Shown here: positions 22,411 through 29,879 of the stretch, in pieces
Layout: each line of letters opens with the position of its first letter
How positions within the stretch are numbered: position 1 is the first letter of the stretch
Source of the DNA: JAEUMD01 sp044222395
GTDB lineage: Bacteria; Pseudomonadota; Alphaproteobacteria; Rhizobiales; Hyphomicrobiaceae
Assembly: GCA_044222395.1 (NCBI GenBank)
Contig: JBGANK010000043.1
Span: 1 to 29,879 of the forward strand
DNA length: 29,879 nt
Direction: 5' to 3'
The notes under the pieces: generated by a model
What the model was told of the DNA's origin: nothing
Databases searched by the model: none
What the model saw: only the letters and a program-made list of their open reading frames with translations
Translations under genes and position numbers: made by a program

Positions 22411-24126
22411 TCAGCGTCGTCCTCGATTGAAAAACATCGGCAACTCAATGGCTTCGTCGACATCATTGTGACCTGTCGACGGGTTTTCAATCGAACCGTG
22501 AGAAGAGGTGGCTGCACTCGTTCCACGCGCGCTCGTGGCGTTCGGTGCGCCGACCCTGGTCGACTGACCGAAGCTGCTGCCCGAATCAAACTTGCGCTTA
22601 TGAGCGCCCGTGATTCGCTCGAAGAACCCCCTTATGCGCCGCTGTGGCACATGGGTGTGTTGCAGATTCTCCGCGGCAGCAGCGGTCGCCGACCGCGAAT
22701 GGGGCGCCGCGCCCGAGGCGGTACCGCCGCCGTAGTAGGCGCGCTGCCCGACGGGCGGGAAATCCTCGACCTCGGGCATCCGGCGCGAGGGCGGGCGACG
22801 CACGTCGCTGGGGGGCTGCGGGCGGAAGGCTGCGGGATCGGCAGACGGAGGAGCCTGCCTCGACATCTGCGAGGGCGGACCTGCTGCGCCGGGTGGCGGC
22901 TGGTAGCCTCGCTCGATGACGACATTGCCCGGCGCCTGCCACGTCTCGCGTGCGGCTGGCGCGTGGCCCTGTTGCGGCGACGCTGGCGGCTGCTCGCGAA
23001 CTGGCGGCGTCGACTTGGACGCGGGACCAGACATCGCCGCAGACAACTTTTGCTCGTAGCCTTGCGCAGCAGCAGCGGCTGCAGAGGGTTGCTGTTGCTG
23101 TGCTGGCTTGCGGGTGTTGGGCCAAGACTCCGGAAGCGGCGGAGACGTTTCCGCCTTTTCCTGCCGTGTCATGCCGGATGCAACAATCGACACGCGCAGC
23201 GCATCGCCAAGGCTGTCGTCAAAAGTTGCACCGACAATGATGTTAGCCTCAGGATCGATCTCCTGGCGCACGCGGCTGGCGGCCTCGTCGACCTCATAGA
23301 GAGTCATGTCGTGACTGCCGGTGATCGACAGGAGCAGGCCCTTGGCGCCTTTCAGCGTCACGTCATCGAGCAGCGGATTGGCGATCGCCTCCTCCGCAGC
23401 AAGCACGGCACGCCGCTCGCCGACCGCCTCGCCGGTACCCATCATTGCCGCGCCCATGTCCTTCATGACGGTGCGGACATCGGCGAAATCAAGATTGATG
23501 AGGCCGTCCTTCAGGATCAAATCGACGATACAGGCGACGCCCGAGTAGAGCACCTGATCGGCGAGCACGAAGGCCTCGGCGAACGTGGTCTTCTCGTTGG
23601 CGATGCGGAACAGGTTCTGGTTGGGGATCACAATCAGCGTGTCGACGTGCTTCTTCAGCTCGGCGACACCGGCTTCTGCAGTGCGCTGGCGGCGGGTGCC
23701 TTCGAACATGAAAGGCTTGGTGACGACGCCGACGGTGAGGATATCGAGTTCGCGGGCAACGCGGGCAATGACGGAGCAGGCACCGGTGCCAGTACCGCCG
23801 CCCATGCCGGCGGCGATGAACAGCATGTGCGAGCCGGAGATCTGCGTGCGAATGTCTTCGATCGCCTCCTCGGCCGCCGCTTCACCGATCTCCGGCTTGG
23901 AGCCGGCGCCCAGGCCCTCGGTGAGATTGACGCCCAGCTGCAAGCGGTGCTCGGCGCTCGATGTCAACAGCGCCAGCGCCACGGTATTGGCGACCACCAA
24001 TTAGACCCCGGTCAGGCCCGCGGCGATCATGTTGTTGACTGCATTGCACCCGGCCCCGCCAACGCCGATAACGGTGATGCGCGGCCTCAAGTCGGTGAGC
24101 TTCGGCAGCTGCAGCGAAATGCTCAT
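22411..24126 (-). pseudogene. ftsZ: ftsZ with an in-frame TAA at codon 42
   Basis: FtsZ is the tubulin-like GTPase that forms the division ring. The gene starts at the ATG at 24126 behind GAGGGGATC and reads MSISLQLPKLTD and the T1 loop GVGGAGCNAV (21-30). Codon 42 (24001-24003) is then TAA. The same frame continues with no shift: N-T-V-A-L at 47-51 where family members have N-T-D-A-Q (T2 loop), GGGTGTG (109-115), the T7 residues N211, D213 and D216, and a Gln/Ala/Pro-rich linker of over 200 residues. A C-terminal peptide resembling the FtsA-binding tail (IELPMFFNRGRR) closes it. Without readthrough only 41 residues are made; restarting after the stop would lose the T1 loop. Either this copy is dead or the sequence is locally wrong. 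Confidence 0.85.
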
Positions 24127-24226
24127 GATCCCCTCGCGATCGACGGCGTGGCCGCCCTATTGTTGGAATTCGCGCCTGCGCTTTGCGCTGCTCTCATGCG
24201 ACAGCGCCAGAGCCGGCCCGAATCAC

Positions 24227-25504
24227 TCAGAACCCCTCACGCAGCCAGGTGCCCACGCGACTCAAATAGCCCTGACTCAGAACGTTGCGCTCCTGGCGTG
24301 CCGCAACGAGACCTTCGCCTGCCGAGGCAGCAGCTACCAAACCGACAACCGTGGAGAACGCGGGAACCGCAGCGCTGCCCGGCAATGCAGCCGCGGAATC
24401 GGGTCCGGATACACGTACCGGACAACCAAGCAGATTGGCGAGGAAGCCGTCGGAGCCGACGAGCTGGCTGGCGCCGCCCGTCAGCACGACACGTTCGCCC
24501 GACCATGCACGCATGGCGCTTTGGTCCAGACGCTCGCCCAACAGACCAGCGAGACTTGCCATGCGCGGCCGCAGGATTTCACTCAAGCCCGCCTTTGTCG
24601 TCTGTGACAAGCCAACCTCGTTCTCGCCGGCGAGCGGGTACGAGAAGGCCTCGCGACCGTCCGACGGAGCGGTGCTCAGTGTGCCATAAAGGGCTTTGAT
24701 TCGCTCGGCCTCGGCGAGTGGCGTCTGCAACCCCCGAGCGATGTCATAGGTGAGATGATTGCCACCGATCGGCAGCGTGTCGGCATGGACGAAGCGTCCA
24801 TCGGCAAACATCGCGATCGAAGTGACGCCGCCACCGATATCGATCACGGTGACGCCGAGGCGCCGCTCCTCCGAACTGGTGGCGGCAAGTGCGCTCGCAT
24901 AAGGCGACACGACCAGACCGGCGATGCCCAGATGGCAGCGCTCAACCAGCAGCATCAGGTTGCGGACCGGCGCGTCGTCCGCGGTAACGGTATGCAAGTC
25001 AAGCGTCAGCCGCTCGGCGGCAAGGCCGCGTGGATCCTGGCCGCCTGGTGCGCCGTCGAGACGGTAGCCGATCCGGTTCATATGCAAGAGCAGCCGCCCA
25101 TCACGCTCGGCGTAGGCGCGGGCGCCATCGAGCACGCGGCTGATGTGGCGATCGGCGATGATGCCGCCATCGATGTCGGCATTGGCGGCGAACGTCTCCG
25201 ACTTCAAGCGGCCGCACGCGACCGCGACGTAGACCTCTTCCAGCGTGACACCGGCCATCTGCTCGGCCTGGTCGACGGCTGCGCGCACGGCCGTCTCGGC
25301 TTGGTCGAGGTCGGTGATGACGCCGGCCTTCAATCCGCGCGAGCGTTGGTAGCCGATGCCGAGAACGCGAAAGGGGTTCTGCATGCCAGCAAGAATCGAG
25401 GGGCCACGCCGTTCAAAAGCGATGATGATGCAGGCGACCTTGGTGGTGCCGATGTCGAGCAGGCCGATGATGGGACCTGAGTGCTGGCGATTGGCCCGCA
25501 TCAT
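24227..25504 (-). CDS. ftsA: Cell division protein FtsA
   Basis: The protein has 425 residues. FtsA is an actin-like ATPase that tethers FtsZ to the membrane and recruits later division proteins. The first nucleotide-binding motif is GLLDIGTTKVAC (14-25). The 1C/SHS2 domain follows (from about 95, GRLKSETFAANADI), then VTVIDIGGGVTSIAMF and PIGGNHLTYDIARGL. A second phosphate loop VVLTGGASQLVG comes before the membrane-binding amphipathic helix at the end (YLSRVGTWLREGF). The start ATG overlaps the ftsQ TGA by four bases (ATGA), implying coupled translation. The stop is 100 bases before the ftsZ ATG. Unlike ftsZ, this gene shows no damage. Confidence 0.95.
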   Translation of the reverse strand: MMRANRQHSGPIIGLLDIGTTKVACIIIAFERRGPSILAGMQNPFRVLGIGYQRSRGLKAGVITDLDQAETAVRAAVDQAEQMAGVTLEEVYVAVACGRLKSETFAANADIDGGIIADRHISRVLDGARAYAERDGRLLLHMNRIGYRLDGAPGGQDPRGLAAERLTLDLHTVTADDAPVRNLMLLVERCHLGIAGLVVSPYASALAATSSEERRLGVTVIDIGGGVTSIAMFADGRFVHADTLPIGGNHLTYDIARGLQTPLAEAERIKALYGTLSTAPSDGREAFSYPLAGENEVGLSQTTKAGLSEILRPRMASLAGLLGERLDQSAMRAWSGERVVLTGGASQLVGSDGFLANLLGCPVRVSGPDSAAALPGSAAVPAFSTVVGLVAAASAGEGLVAARQERNVLSQGYLSRVGTWLREGF

Positions 25505-26529
25505 GGCGTGCCTCCATCGCGGCCGAACTTCTCGATCAGATCCTCGATGCCGGCGACGCTGCGCGGAACGGCAGCGGCCTTCACATCGGCGGGACGTGTG
25601 GCGATCCTGCCGGGTGCCCTGAGATCGACGATGACCGGCGGACCCGATGCCAGGCGATCGAGCTGCCCATCGGTGTCCAGGCCCGCCAAAGCCAGCGCTT
25701 CGCCATCGGCAGGCAGCTCGATGCGGCCACCATTGCCGAGCCGTACCGACCAGCGCCGGCCTTCGACACGCTCTGCAGATGCGAACGCCTTAGCGAGTGG
25801 CTGATAGCGCGCGAGCAGGAACATCAGATCGGCAGCAGCAGTGCCTGCGCCCTCTCCTGATACGCGCGGCAGATGCGTGATGCTGCCCGCCGGAACCGAT
25901 TGCAGCACGCGTCCGGTCTTGTCGACCAACTCCTCGCGGCCATCGTGGGCCCAGACCGCGAACGCCGCGCGCTCGGTGATGTGAACATTGAGCTGGCCCG
26001 GATAGAGGCGCCGCAACTCAACCGTCGCTACCCACGGCAAGGCTTCGACCCTCAATCGCGCGGCCTCGCTGTCGTAGCCGATGAGATGGCGAGCGGCGGC
26101 GAGATCAAGCGCCTTGAAGATCGCTTCATCGCTGGTGAACTTGTGTCCGGTCACGGCGATCTGGTCGAGGCCGAGGCCAACTTTCTGGGCGACGTCGGCG
26201 AGCGGCGGCAGTGCCGCCTGCAGCGATGTTGTCCAGGCCGTTCTGTTGTTGGCGAAGAACGTTGCGAGTGCGGCAACGCCCAGCACCAGCGAAACTCCGA
26301 GTGTCACGCGCAGGTGCGGCGCCGATTTCCTGGAGCTCTTGTTGCGCGAGGGGCGAGGTGCGCGCGAATGCGACGGCGATTTGCACTGATCGGCGGCGAT
26401 GCTCAGTGCGGGGCGCGAGGGCGTCGCCGCACGGGGCTCGGCGAATGCAGGCTGGGACAACGGCGGGGAGGGCGGAGGCGCTGGTGTGCGCCGCCCATCC
26501 GAAACCGGCCGATGCCCTATCTGTTGCAA
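25501..26529 (-). CDS. ftsQ: Cell division protein FtsQ
   Basis: The protein has 342 residues. FtsQ is a bitopic divisome protein that links early and late division proteins. A Pro/Arg-rich cytoplasmic part of about 72 residues is followed by one membrane helix (about 73-95, VTLGVSLVLGVAALATFF). The periplasmic POTRA domain follows (about 115-185, from LDQIAVTGHKFTSDEAIF through ALPWVATVELRRLYPGQLNVHITER) and then the beta domain. The start appears to be TTG at 26529, with GAGGA six bases upstream, lying inside the end of ddlB (13-base overlap). No ATG or GTG occurs in a sensible place nearby. It overlaps ftsA by ATGA at the other end. Confidence 0.9.
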   Translation of the reverse strand: MQQIGHRPVSDGRRTPAPPPSPPLSQPAFAEPRAATPSRPALSIAADQCKSPSHSRAPRPSRNKSSRKSAPHLRVTLGVSLVLGVAALATFFANNRTAWTTSLQAALPPLADVAQKVGLGLDQIAVTGHKFTSDEAIFKALDLAAARHLIGYDSEAARLRVEALPWVATVELRRLYPGQLNVHITERAAFAVWAHDGREELVDKTGRVLQSVPAGSITHLPRVSGEGAGTAAADLMFLLARYQPLAKAFASAERVEGRRWSVRLGNGGRIELPADGEALALAGLDTDGQLDRLASGPPVIVDLRAPGRIATRPADVKAAAVPRSVAGIEDLIEKFGRDGGTP

Positions 26530-27482
26530 CTCGCGTCCTCAATGATCCATCGCACGAGCATTCCGAACGGCCAGCCCGCGTGGGCCGCCAACTCGGGCAC
26601 CAGCGAGGTCGCCGTCATGCCCGGCTGGGTGTTGACTTCCAGGCAGATCAGCTCGCCGGTGCCACCGGGCGTATCGTCGAAGCGGAAGTCCGCCCGCGAC
26701 ACGCCGCGACAGCCCAGCGCCTGATGCGCCGCAAACGTGAATTTCCGGATAGATTGGTAAACATCCGGTGAAAGAGATGCAGGAAGTACGTGGCGAGAGC
26801 CGCCGGCAGCGTATTTTGCGGCGAAATCGTAGAACTGCAGGTCCTCGCGCGGTACGATCTCGATGATTTCAGTGACGAAGTCGCCGATCACGCCGCAGGT
26901 CAGCTCGCGGCCGGCAATGAATCGCTCGACCATCACCAGCTCATCGGGATCAGTTGTATCTGCGAGCAACAGCTCGCCCAGCGGCCGGTTGGCACCTTCG
27001 CGTACAATGTGCACGCCGACGCTCGAGCCCTCGGCGATCGGCTTCACCACATAAGGCTTCGGCAGGACGTGGCGCGCGGCGGCGTCGGCGCGCGTCACAA
27101 GCTCGGCATTGGCGACAGGCACACCGGCTGCTGCCATCACGGCCTTGGCGCGCTCCTTGTGCATGGCGAGCGCGGAAGCGAGCACGCCGGAATGCGTGTA
27201 GGGGATCTCGAGATACTCAAGGATGCCCTGCACCTCGCCGTCCTCGCCGTGGCGGCCATGCAGCGCGTTGAAGCAGGCTTCGGGCTTGAGTTCGGTGAGA
27301 CGCGCGGGCAGGTCGCGACCGACGTCGAGACGGGTGACGCGATAGCCTTCGCCTTCAAGCGCCCTGGCCACCGCCTCGCCCGACTTCAACGACACCTCGC
27401 GTTCTGCCGACAGCCCGCCCATCAGGACGGCGACATTGGTGCGGGTGCGGGGCGGGGCGGGTTCTAGCTGCGGCGGTGCCAT
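26517..27482 (-). CDS. ddlB: D-alanine--D-alanine ligase
   Basis: The protein has 321 residues. Ddl joins two D-alanines with ATP in the cytoplasm, making the end of the peptidoglycan stem peptide. Visible are VLMGGLSAEREVSLKSG (19-35), the ALHGRHGEDGEVQG turn, and the ATP-grasp core including KPIAEGSSVGVHIV. The metal and substrate loop is LEVNTQPGMTATSLVPE, with the N-x-x-P-G-M-T pattern intact. The first 15 residues are a Pro-rich extension. The ATG at 27482 has AGGAGGT eight bases upstream, a strong site. It overlaps ftsQ and starts the ddlB-ftsQ-ftsA run. Its distance from murB is unusually large for this cluster. Confidence 0.95.
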   Translation of the reverse strand: MAPPQLEPAPPRTRTNVAVLMGGLSAEREVSLKSGEAVARALEGEGYRVTRLDVGRDLPARLTELKPEACFNALHGRHGEDGEVQGILEYLEIPYTHSGVLASALAMHKERAKAVMAAAGVPVANAELVTRADAAARHVLPKPYVVKPIAEGSSVGVHIVREGANRPLGELLLADTTDPDELVMVERFIAGRELTCGVIGDFVTEIIEIVPREDLQFYDFAAKYAAGGSRHVLPASLSPDVYQSIRKFTFAAHQALGCRGVSRADFRFDDTPGGTGELICLEVNTQPGMTATSLVPELAAHAGWPFGMLVRWIIEDASCNR

Positions 27483-28059
27483 GAAGCGGACCTCCTGTGA
27501 AGCCGGGAGCGGGCAGAATCTCCGGCCTCAATAGCGCAGCACGCGCGCCAGCGCGAGCGGGATGGTTGCGCGGTCGGCTTAGGGCCAAGCGGCTGAAAGC
27601 ATCGAGTGGCGGCCGCAATTCGCAGCGAGGTCTCTTGGGCTGCACTTGGCTATGGAATGAGGGATAGAGTAACGCGCGCGGCGTCTCCGCGCGGCCCGGG
27701 GCGGGCTCTACGGGATGTCCGTTGAGGCGCCCCGTGGCGGCTACTTGGGACCGGGAGGAGACATCGACTTCGGCCCGCACCGACGATGAGCCGCATTAAT
27801 AGGCTAGGAGGGCGGAGACTGTGATGATCTAGGGAACACTCTAATGCGGACTGCTTATCCCATCGCTTGGCAGGGATCGATCAAATCGCTGGTGGCGGTT
27901 CGCGCCGCTGGCTATCGCAATCTTCGCAGTGTTCCCAACGACAAAGACTTGAGGATCTCGGCTTTGGCCAGGACCGTGAAATCCGTGTGCAATTTCTGAG
28001 AAAGAGCGCGCCGTCTGAAGATATTCATGCACGCCAGACAACGCGCTCCCTTGGCGACA
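27483..28059. other. Spacer between the small secreted protein gene and ddlB, about 580 bases
   Basis: No gene is supported; open frames on both strands have non-protein-like composition. GGGAACACT (27832-27840) and AGTGTTCCC (27928-27936) form a perfect inverted pair 87 bases apart. Given the length searched, such a pair may be chance. The region should hold the promoter for ddlB-ftsQ-ftsA, but none could be fixed by eye. Confidence 0.5.
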
Positions 28060-28359
28060 TTAGTTGTGCTTCAGCCTGTAGATGCGGAACGCCTGCCGCG
28101 TTTGTGCATTGTGGATCGCCAGCCGCTCTAGGGGCCCGACGACGCCGTCGTTCGCTTTCGCGAGGGCCCGCAACTTGGCAACACGCGCCTGACCCTGCAA
28201 AAGTCGCGCGGTTTCGCCAGCCGTAAGACGACCGCTGGCGATGCCATGGGCGATTTTGTCCAGCTGCCTCTGCTGGCGGTGTTTGATCCAGGGCGTACCT
28301 GCATTCGCAGCACCGGCTGTGACCGCGAGTGCCGTCAGGCCGAGTATGAGTGCCTTCAT
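28060..28359 (-). CDS. Small secreted helical protein
   Basis: The protein has 99 residues. A clear signal peptide (1-20, MKALILGLTALAVTAGAANA) is followed by an entirely helical, basic mature part. Two units are spaced like an internal duplication: an IAHGIASGRLTAGETARLL unit and an ANDGVVGPLERLAIHNAQ unit, ending IYRLKHN. I recognise this SGxLT...ADGxLTxxER...IYxxKHN pattern from small exported proteins of proteobacteria with no settled function. The D-G and L-T-x-x-E positions look vaguely EF-hand-like, but full calcium ligands are not present. AAGGAG stands eight bases before the ATG at 28359, so the start is firm. It interrupts the murB-ddlB pair on the same strand. Confidence 0.78.
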   Translation of the reverse strand: MKALILGLTALAVTAGAANAGTPWIKHRQQRQLDKIAHGIASGRLTAGETARLLQGQARVAKLRALAKANDGVVGPLERLAIHNAQTRQAFRIYRLKHN

Positions 28360-28616
28360 GAAAGTTGCTCCTTCTTCGCGCCAAAACAAGGCTCACCCAG
28401 GCCGGCGCCCAACCGATGCGGTGAGATCCAGCAAAACTTGCCGGATACACCTTGGTCGCGGCGATTGGGCACGGGGTTCAAAGTGGAGCGTCAGGAATCT
28501 TTGCTTTGTATCCCAACGATGCTCGAAGGTTCAAAAGTCTCGACTCAAATGTCGGGTGGGCAATAGGTGCAGGTCGGGCTTTCCCTACTCCGTTCGGGTC
28601 AGGGGCCGGCGCTATC

Positions 28617-29594
28617 TTAGGGCTCCGCCTTCGCCAGCACCTCGCCTTTGGCATGGCCGGGTAATGGCTCGCCCAGGCGGATGATCTCCCAGTTGAGCGT
28701 GATGCCGCTCTCGGCCTTGACGCGTGCGCGCACGGTTTCGCCCAAGGTCTCGATGTCCTCGGCGGTGGCGTTGGCATCGTTGATGAGGAAGTTGCAGTGC
28801 ATGTTGGAGACGTGCGCGCCGCCGATGCGCAGGCCACGGCAGCCAGCGGCGTCGATCAGCTTCCACGACGAGTTGCCCGGAGGATTCTTGAAGGTGGAGC
28901 CGCCGGTGCGCTCCTTGATCGGCTGGTTCTGCTCGCGATAGTCGGCGACCTCGTCCATCTTCTTCTGGATCTGGGCAGGATCGCCAGGACGGCCCTCGTA
29001 GAGCGCCTCGGTGAAAATCCAATCTTCGGGGATGCCGCAGTGTCGATAGGTGAAGCCCATGTCGGCGTTGCTGAGTTCATGGATGTTGCCGCTGCGATCG
29101 ACTGCGCGGGCGGAGAACAGCACGTCCTTGGTCTCGGTGCCGTGCGCTCCGGCATTCATGCGCAAGGCGCCGCCGATGGAGCCGGGAATGCCACGATAGA
29201 AGGCAAGTCCATCGATGCCGGCGTCGGCGGCGGCGCGCGCCACCTTGACGTCGGGAACCGCGGTGCCGACGCGCAGGCGATGGCCGGGCTCGACCTTGAT
29301 CTCGCCGAAGCCGCGTCCCAGGCGGATGACGACGCCTGCGACACCGCCGTCGCGCACAAGGAGATTGGAGCCGAGGCCGATCACGAATACGGGCAAATCT
29401 GCAGGAACGTGTCTGAGGAAATAGGCGAGATCGGATTCGTCAGCGGGGGTGTAGAGAACTTCGGCAGGGCCGCCGACGCGGAACCATGTGATGTCGGCAA
29501 GCCGCGTACTTGCGATCAGGCGCCCGCGCAGCTCCGGCAGTATCGCCTTCAGTTCATCGGCGAGCGTGGCTGTCGACCGGGCTGCCACCGTCAT
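28617..29594 (-). CDS. murB: UDP-N-acetylenolpyruvoylglucosamine reductase
   Basis: The protein has 325 residues. MurB is an FAD enzyme that reduces UDP-GlcNAc-enolpyruvate to UDP-MurNAc with NADPH. The FAD domain includes TWFRVGGPAEVLYTP and VIGLGSNLLVRDGGVAGVV. The GLAFYRGIPGSIGGALRMNAG loop is diagnostic. The catalytic serine is in TGGSTFKNP, followed by SWKLIDAAGCRGLRIGGAHVS and a final LNWEIIRLGE stretch that should hold the active-site glutamate. The ATG at 29594 overlaps the murC TGA by ATGA, so it is translationally coupled. The upstream in-frame extension lies within murC and is not needed. Confidence 0.95.
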   Translation of the reverse strand: MTVAARSTATLADELKAILPELRGRLIASTRLADITWFRVGGPAEVLYTPADESDLAYFLRHVPADLPVFVIGLGSNLLVRDGGVAGVVIRLGRGFGEIKVEPGHRLRVGTAVPDVKVARAAADAGIDGLAFYRGIPGSIGGALRMNAGAHGTETKDVLFSARAVDRSGNIHELSNADMGFTYRHCGIPEDWIFTEALYEGRPGDPAQIQKKMDEVADYREQNQPIKERTGGSTFKNPPGNSSWKLIDAAGCRGLRIGGAHVSNMHCNFLINDANATAEDIETLGETVRARVKAESGITLNWEIIRLGEPLPGHAKGEVLAKAEP

Positions 29595-29879
29595 TCGCCG
29601 GCCATCCTGGGATGCTCGTCGGCCAGCCATTCGGGCAGCGACTGCGCCCACTCTGTCGAGGTGCCGGCGCCCAGACAGATGACCATGTCACCGGAGCGGC
29701 CATGCTTGCGCACGATGCCGATCAGCTCGGTGGGGCTGTCGATGACGATCACGCCGGGGTGGCCAGCCGCGCGGATGCCTTCGGCGAGAGTGTGATTGTC
29801 GATGCCGTCGATCGGCGGCTCGCCAGCGGTGGAGAGCGGGCCGACGATGACGCCATCGGCGTCGGCGAAGCAGGCGGAG
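29591..29879 (-). CDS. murC: UDP-N-acetylmuramate--L-alanine ligase, C-terminal part only
   Basis: MurC adds L-alanine to UDP-MurNAc. About 95 C-terminal residues are inside the window, running off its right edge, so the start and the ATP and substrate domains are not visible. The frame reads CFADADGVIVGPLSTAGEPP, IDGIDNHTLAEGIRAAGH and GDMVICLGAGTSTEWAQSLP, which match the third domain of MurC (a DAVIV.P.YAAGE..I.G pattern, then a G-D-x-V-x-x-L-G-A-G close). It ends ...RMAGE with TGA overlapping the ATG of murB. Assignment also rests on the conserved murC-murB order. Confidence 0.88.
   Translation of the reverse strand, partial: SACFADADGVIVGPLSTAGEPPIDGIDNHTLAEGIRAAGHPGVIVIDSPTELIGIVRKHGRSGDMVICLGAGTSTEWAQSLPEWLADEHPRMAGE

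Noticed and set aside
24001..24003. Stop-codon reassignment or frameshift as the reason for the ftsZ interruption
   Set aside because: TAA ends other genes in the window, and the ftsZ frame is unchanged on both sides, so neither recoding of TAA nor an indel explains it.
22375..24699. Open frame of more than 770 codons opposite ftsZ and ftsA
   Set aside because: Arg/Ala-rich composition with no recognisable domain; it mirrors the codon bias of the genes on the other strand.
1..29879. tRNA, rRNA, CRISPR array, riboswitch of a known class
   Set aside because: I looked for T-loop plus CCA ends, conserved rRNA words, regularly spaced repeats and common riboswitch cores and saw none; a covariance-model search could still find a weak one.

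Overview
The window is a chromosomal piece from an alphaproteobacterium, most likely order Hyphomicrobiales and plausibly near Hyphomicrobium. The evidence is high GC, the gene order murC-murB-ddlB-ftsQ-ftsA-ftsZ-lpxC-bamD...ligA, an FtsZ with a long C-terminal linker, a two-domain universal stress protein, a DUF1127 protein, and intergenic palindromic repeats of a type I associate with this order. Genus placement is inference. I see no phage, plasmid, integron, CRISPR array, rRNA or tRNA.

Left part (1-9.7 kb). A repeat-containing stretch with no convincing gene (1-778) is followed by a small DUF3592 membrane protein and a UvrD/PcrA-type helicase. A cluster of strong hairpins and palindromic repeats lies between uvrD and a secreted Gly/Tyr-rich protein that resembles sulfur globule proteins. 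That gene has a near-perfect sigma-54 promoter about 135 bases upstream of its start codon, behind an AT-richer control region. Next come pcm (protein repair), a tiny ORF, a tandem UspA protein, and a membrane-anchored J-domain protein with a periplasmic N-terminal part.

Middle part (10.2-19.5 kb). On the plus strand are a DUF3754 (TMEM143-like) membrane protein, prmA with a textbook terminator, and a large M24B Xaa-Pro aminopeptidase. On the minus strand are a DUF1127 protein, a protein joining a Clp-N-like domain, a coiled coil and a DUF4332 helix-hairpin-helix region, NAD-dependent DNA ligase (ligA), and a diverged DUF962/Mpo1-like membrane protein.

Right part (19.8 kb to end). This is the distal division and cell-wall (dcw) cluster, all on the minus strand: murC (partial), murB, a small secreted helical protein, ddlB, ftsQ, ftsA, ftsZ, lpxC and bamD. 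Together these genes make UDP-MurNAc precursors and D-Ala-D-Ala, build the divisome, commit lipid A synthesis and assemble outer-membrane proteins. murC/murB and ftsQ/ftsA overlap by ATGA. recN, which I expect between bamD and ligA in many relatives, is not there.

The most striking observation is in ftsZ. The reading frame is complete from a good ribosome site and ATG to a C-terminal peptide, but codon 42 is TAA. Within the next nine codons the normally conserved T2-loop motif N-T-D-A-Q reads N-T-V-A-L. Either this copy is dead and another ftsZ serves the cell, or the consensus sequence is locally wrong. The second most interesting item is the sigma-54 promoter in front of the sulfur-globule-like gene. 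I did not find a clearly new multi-gene system.
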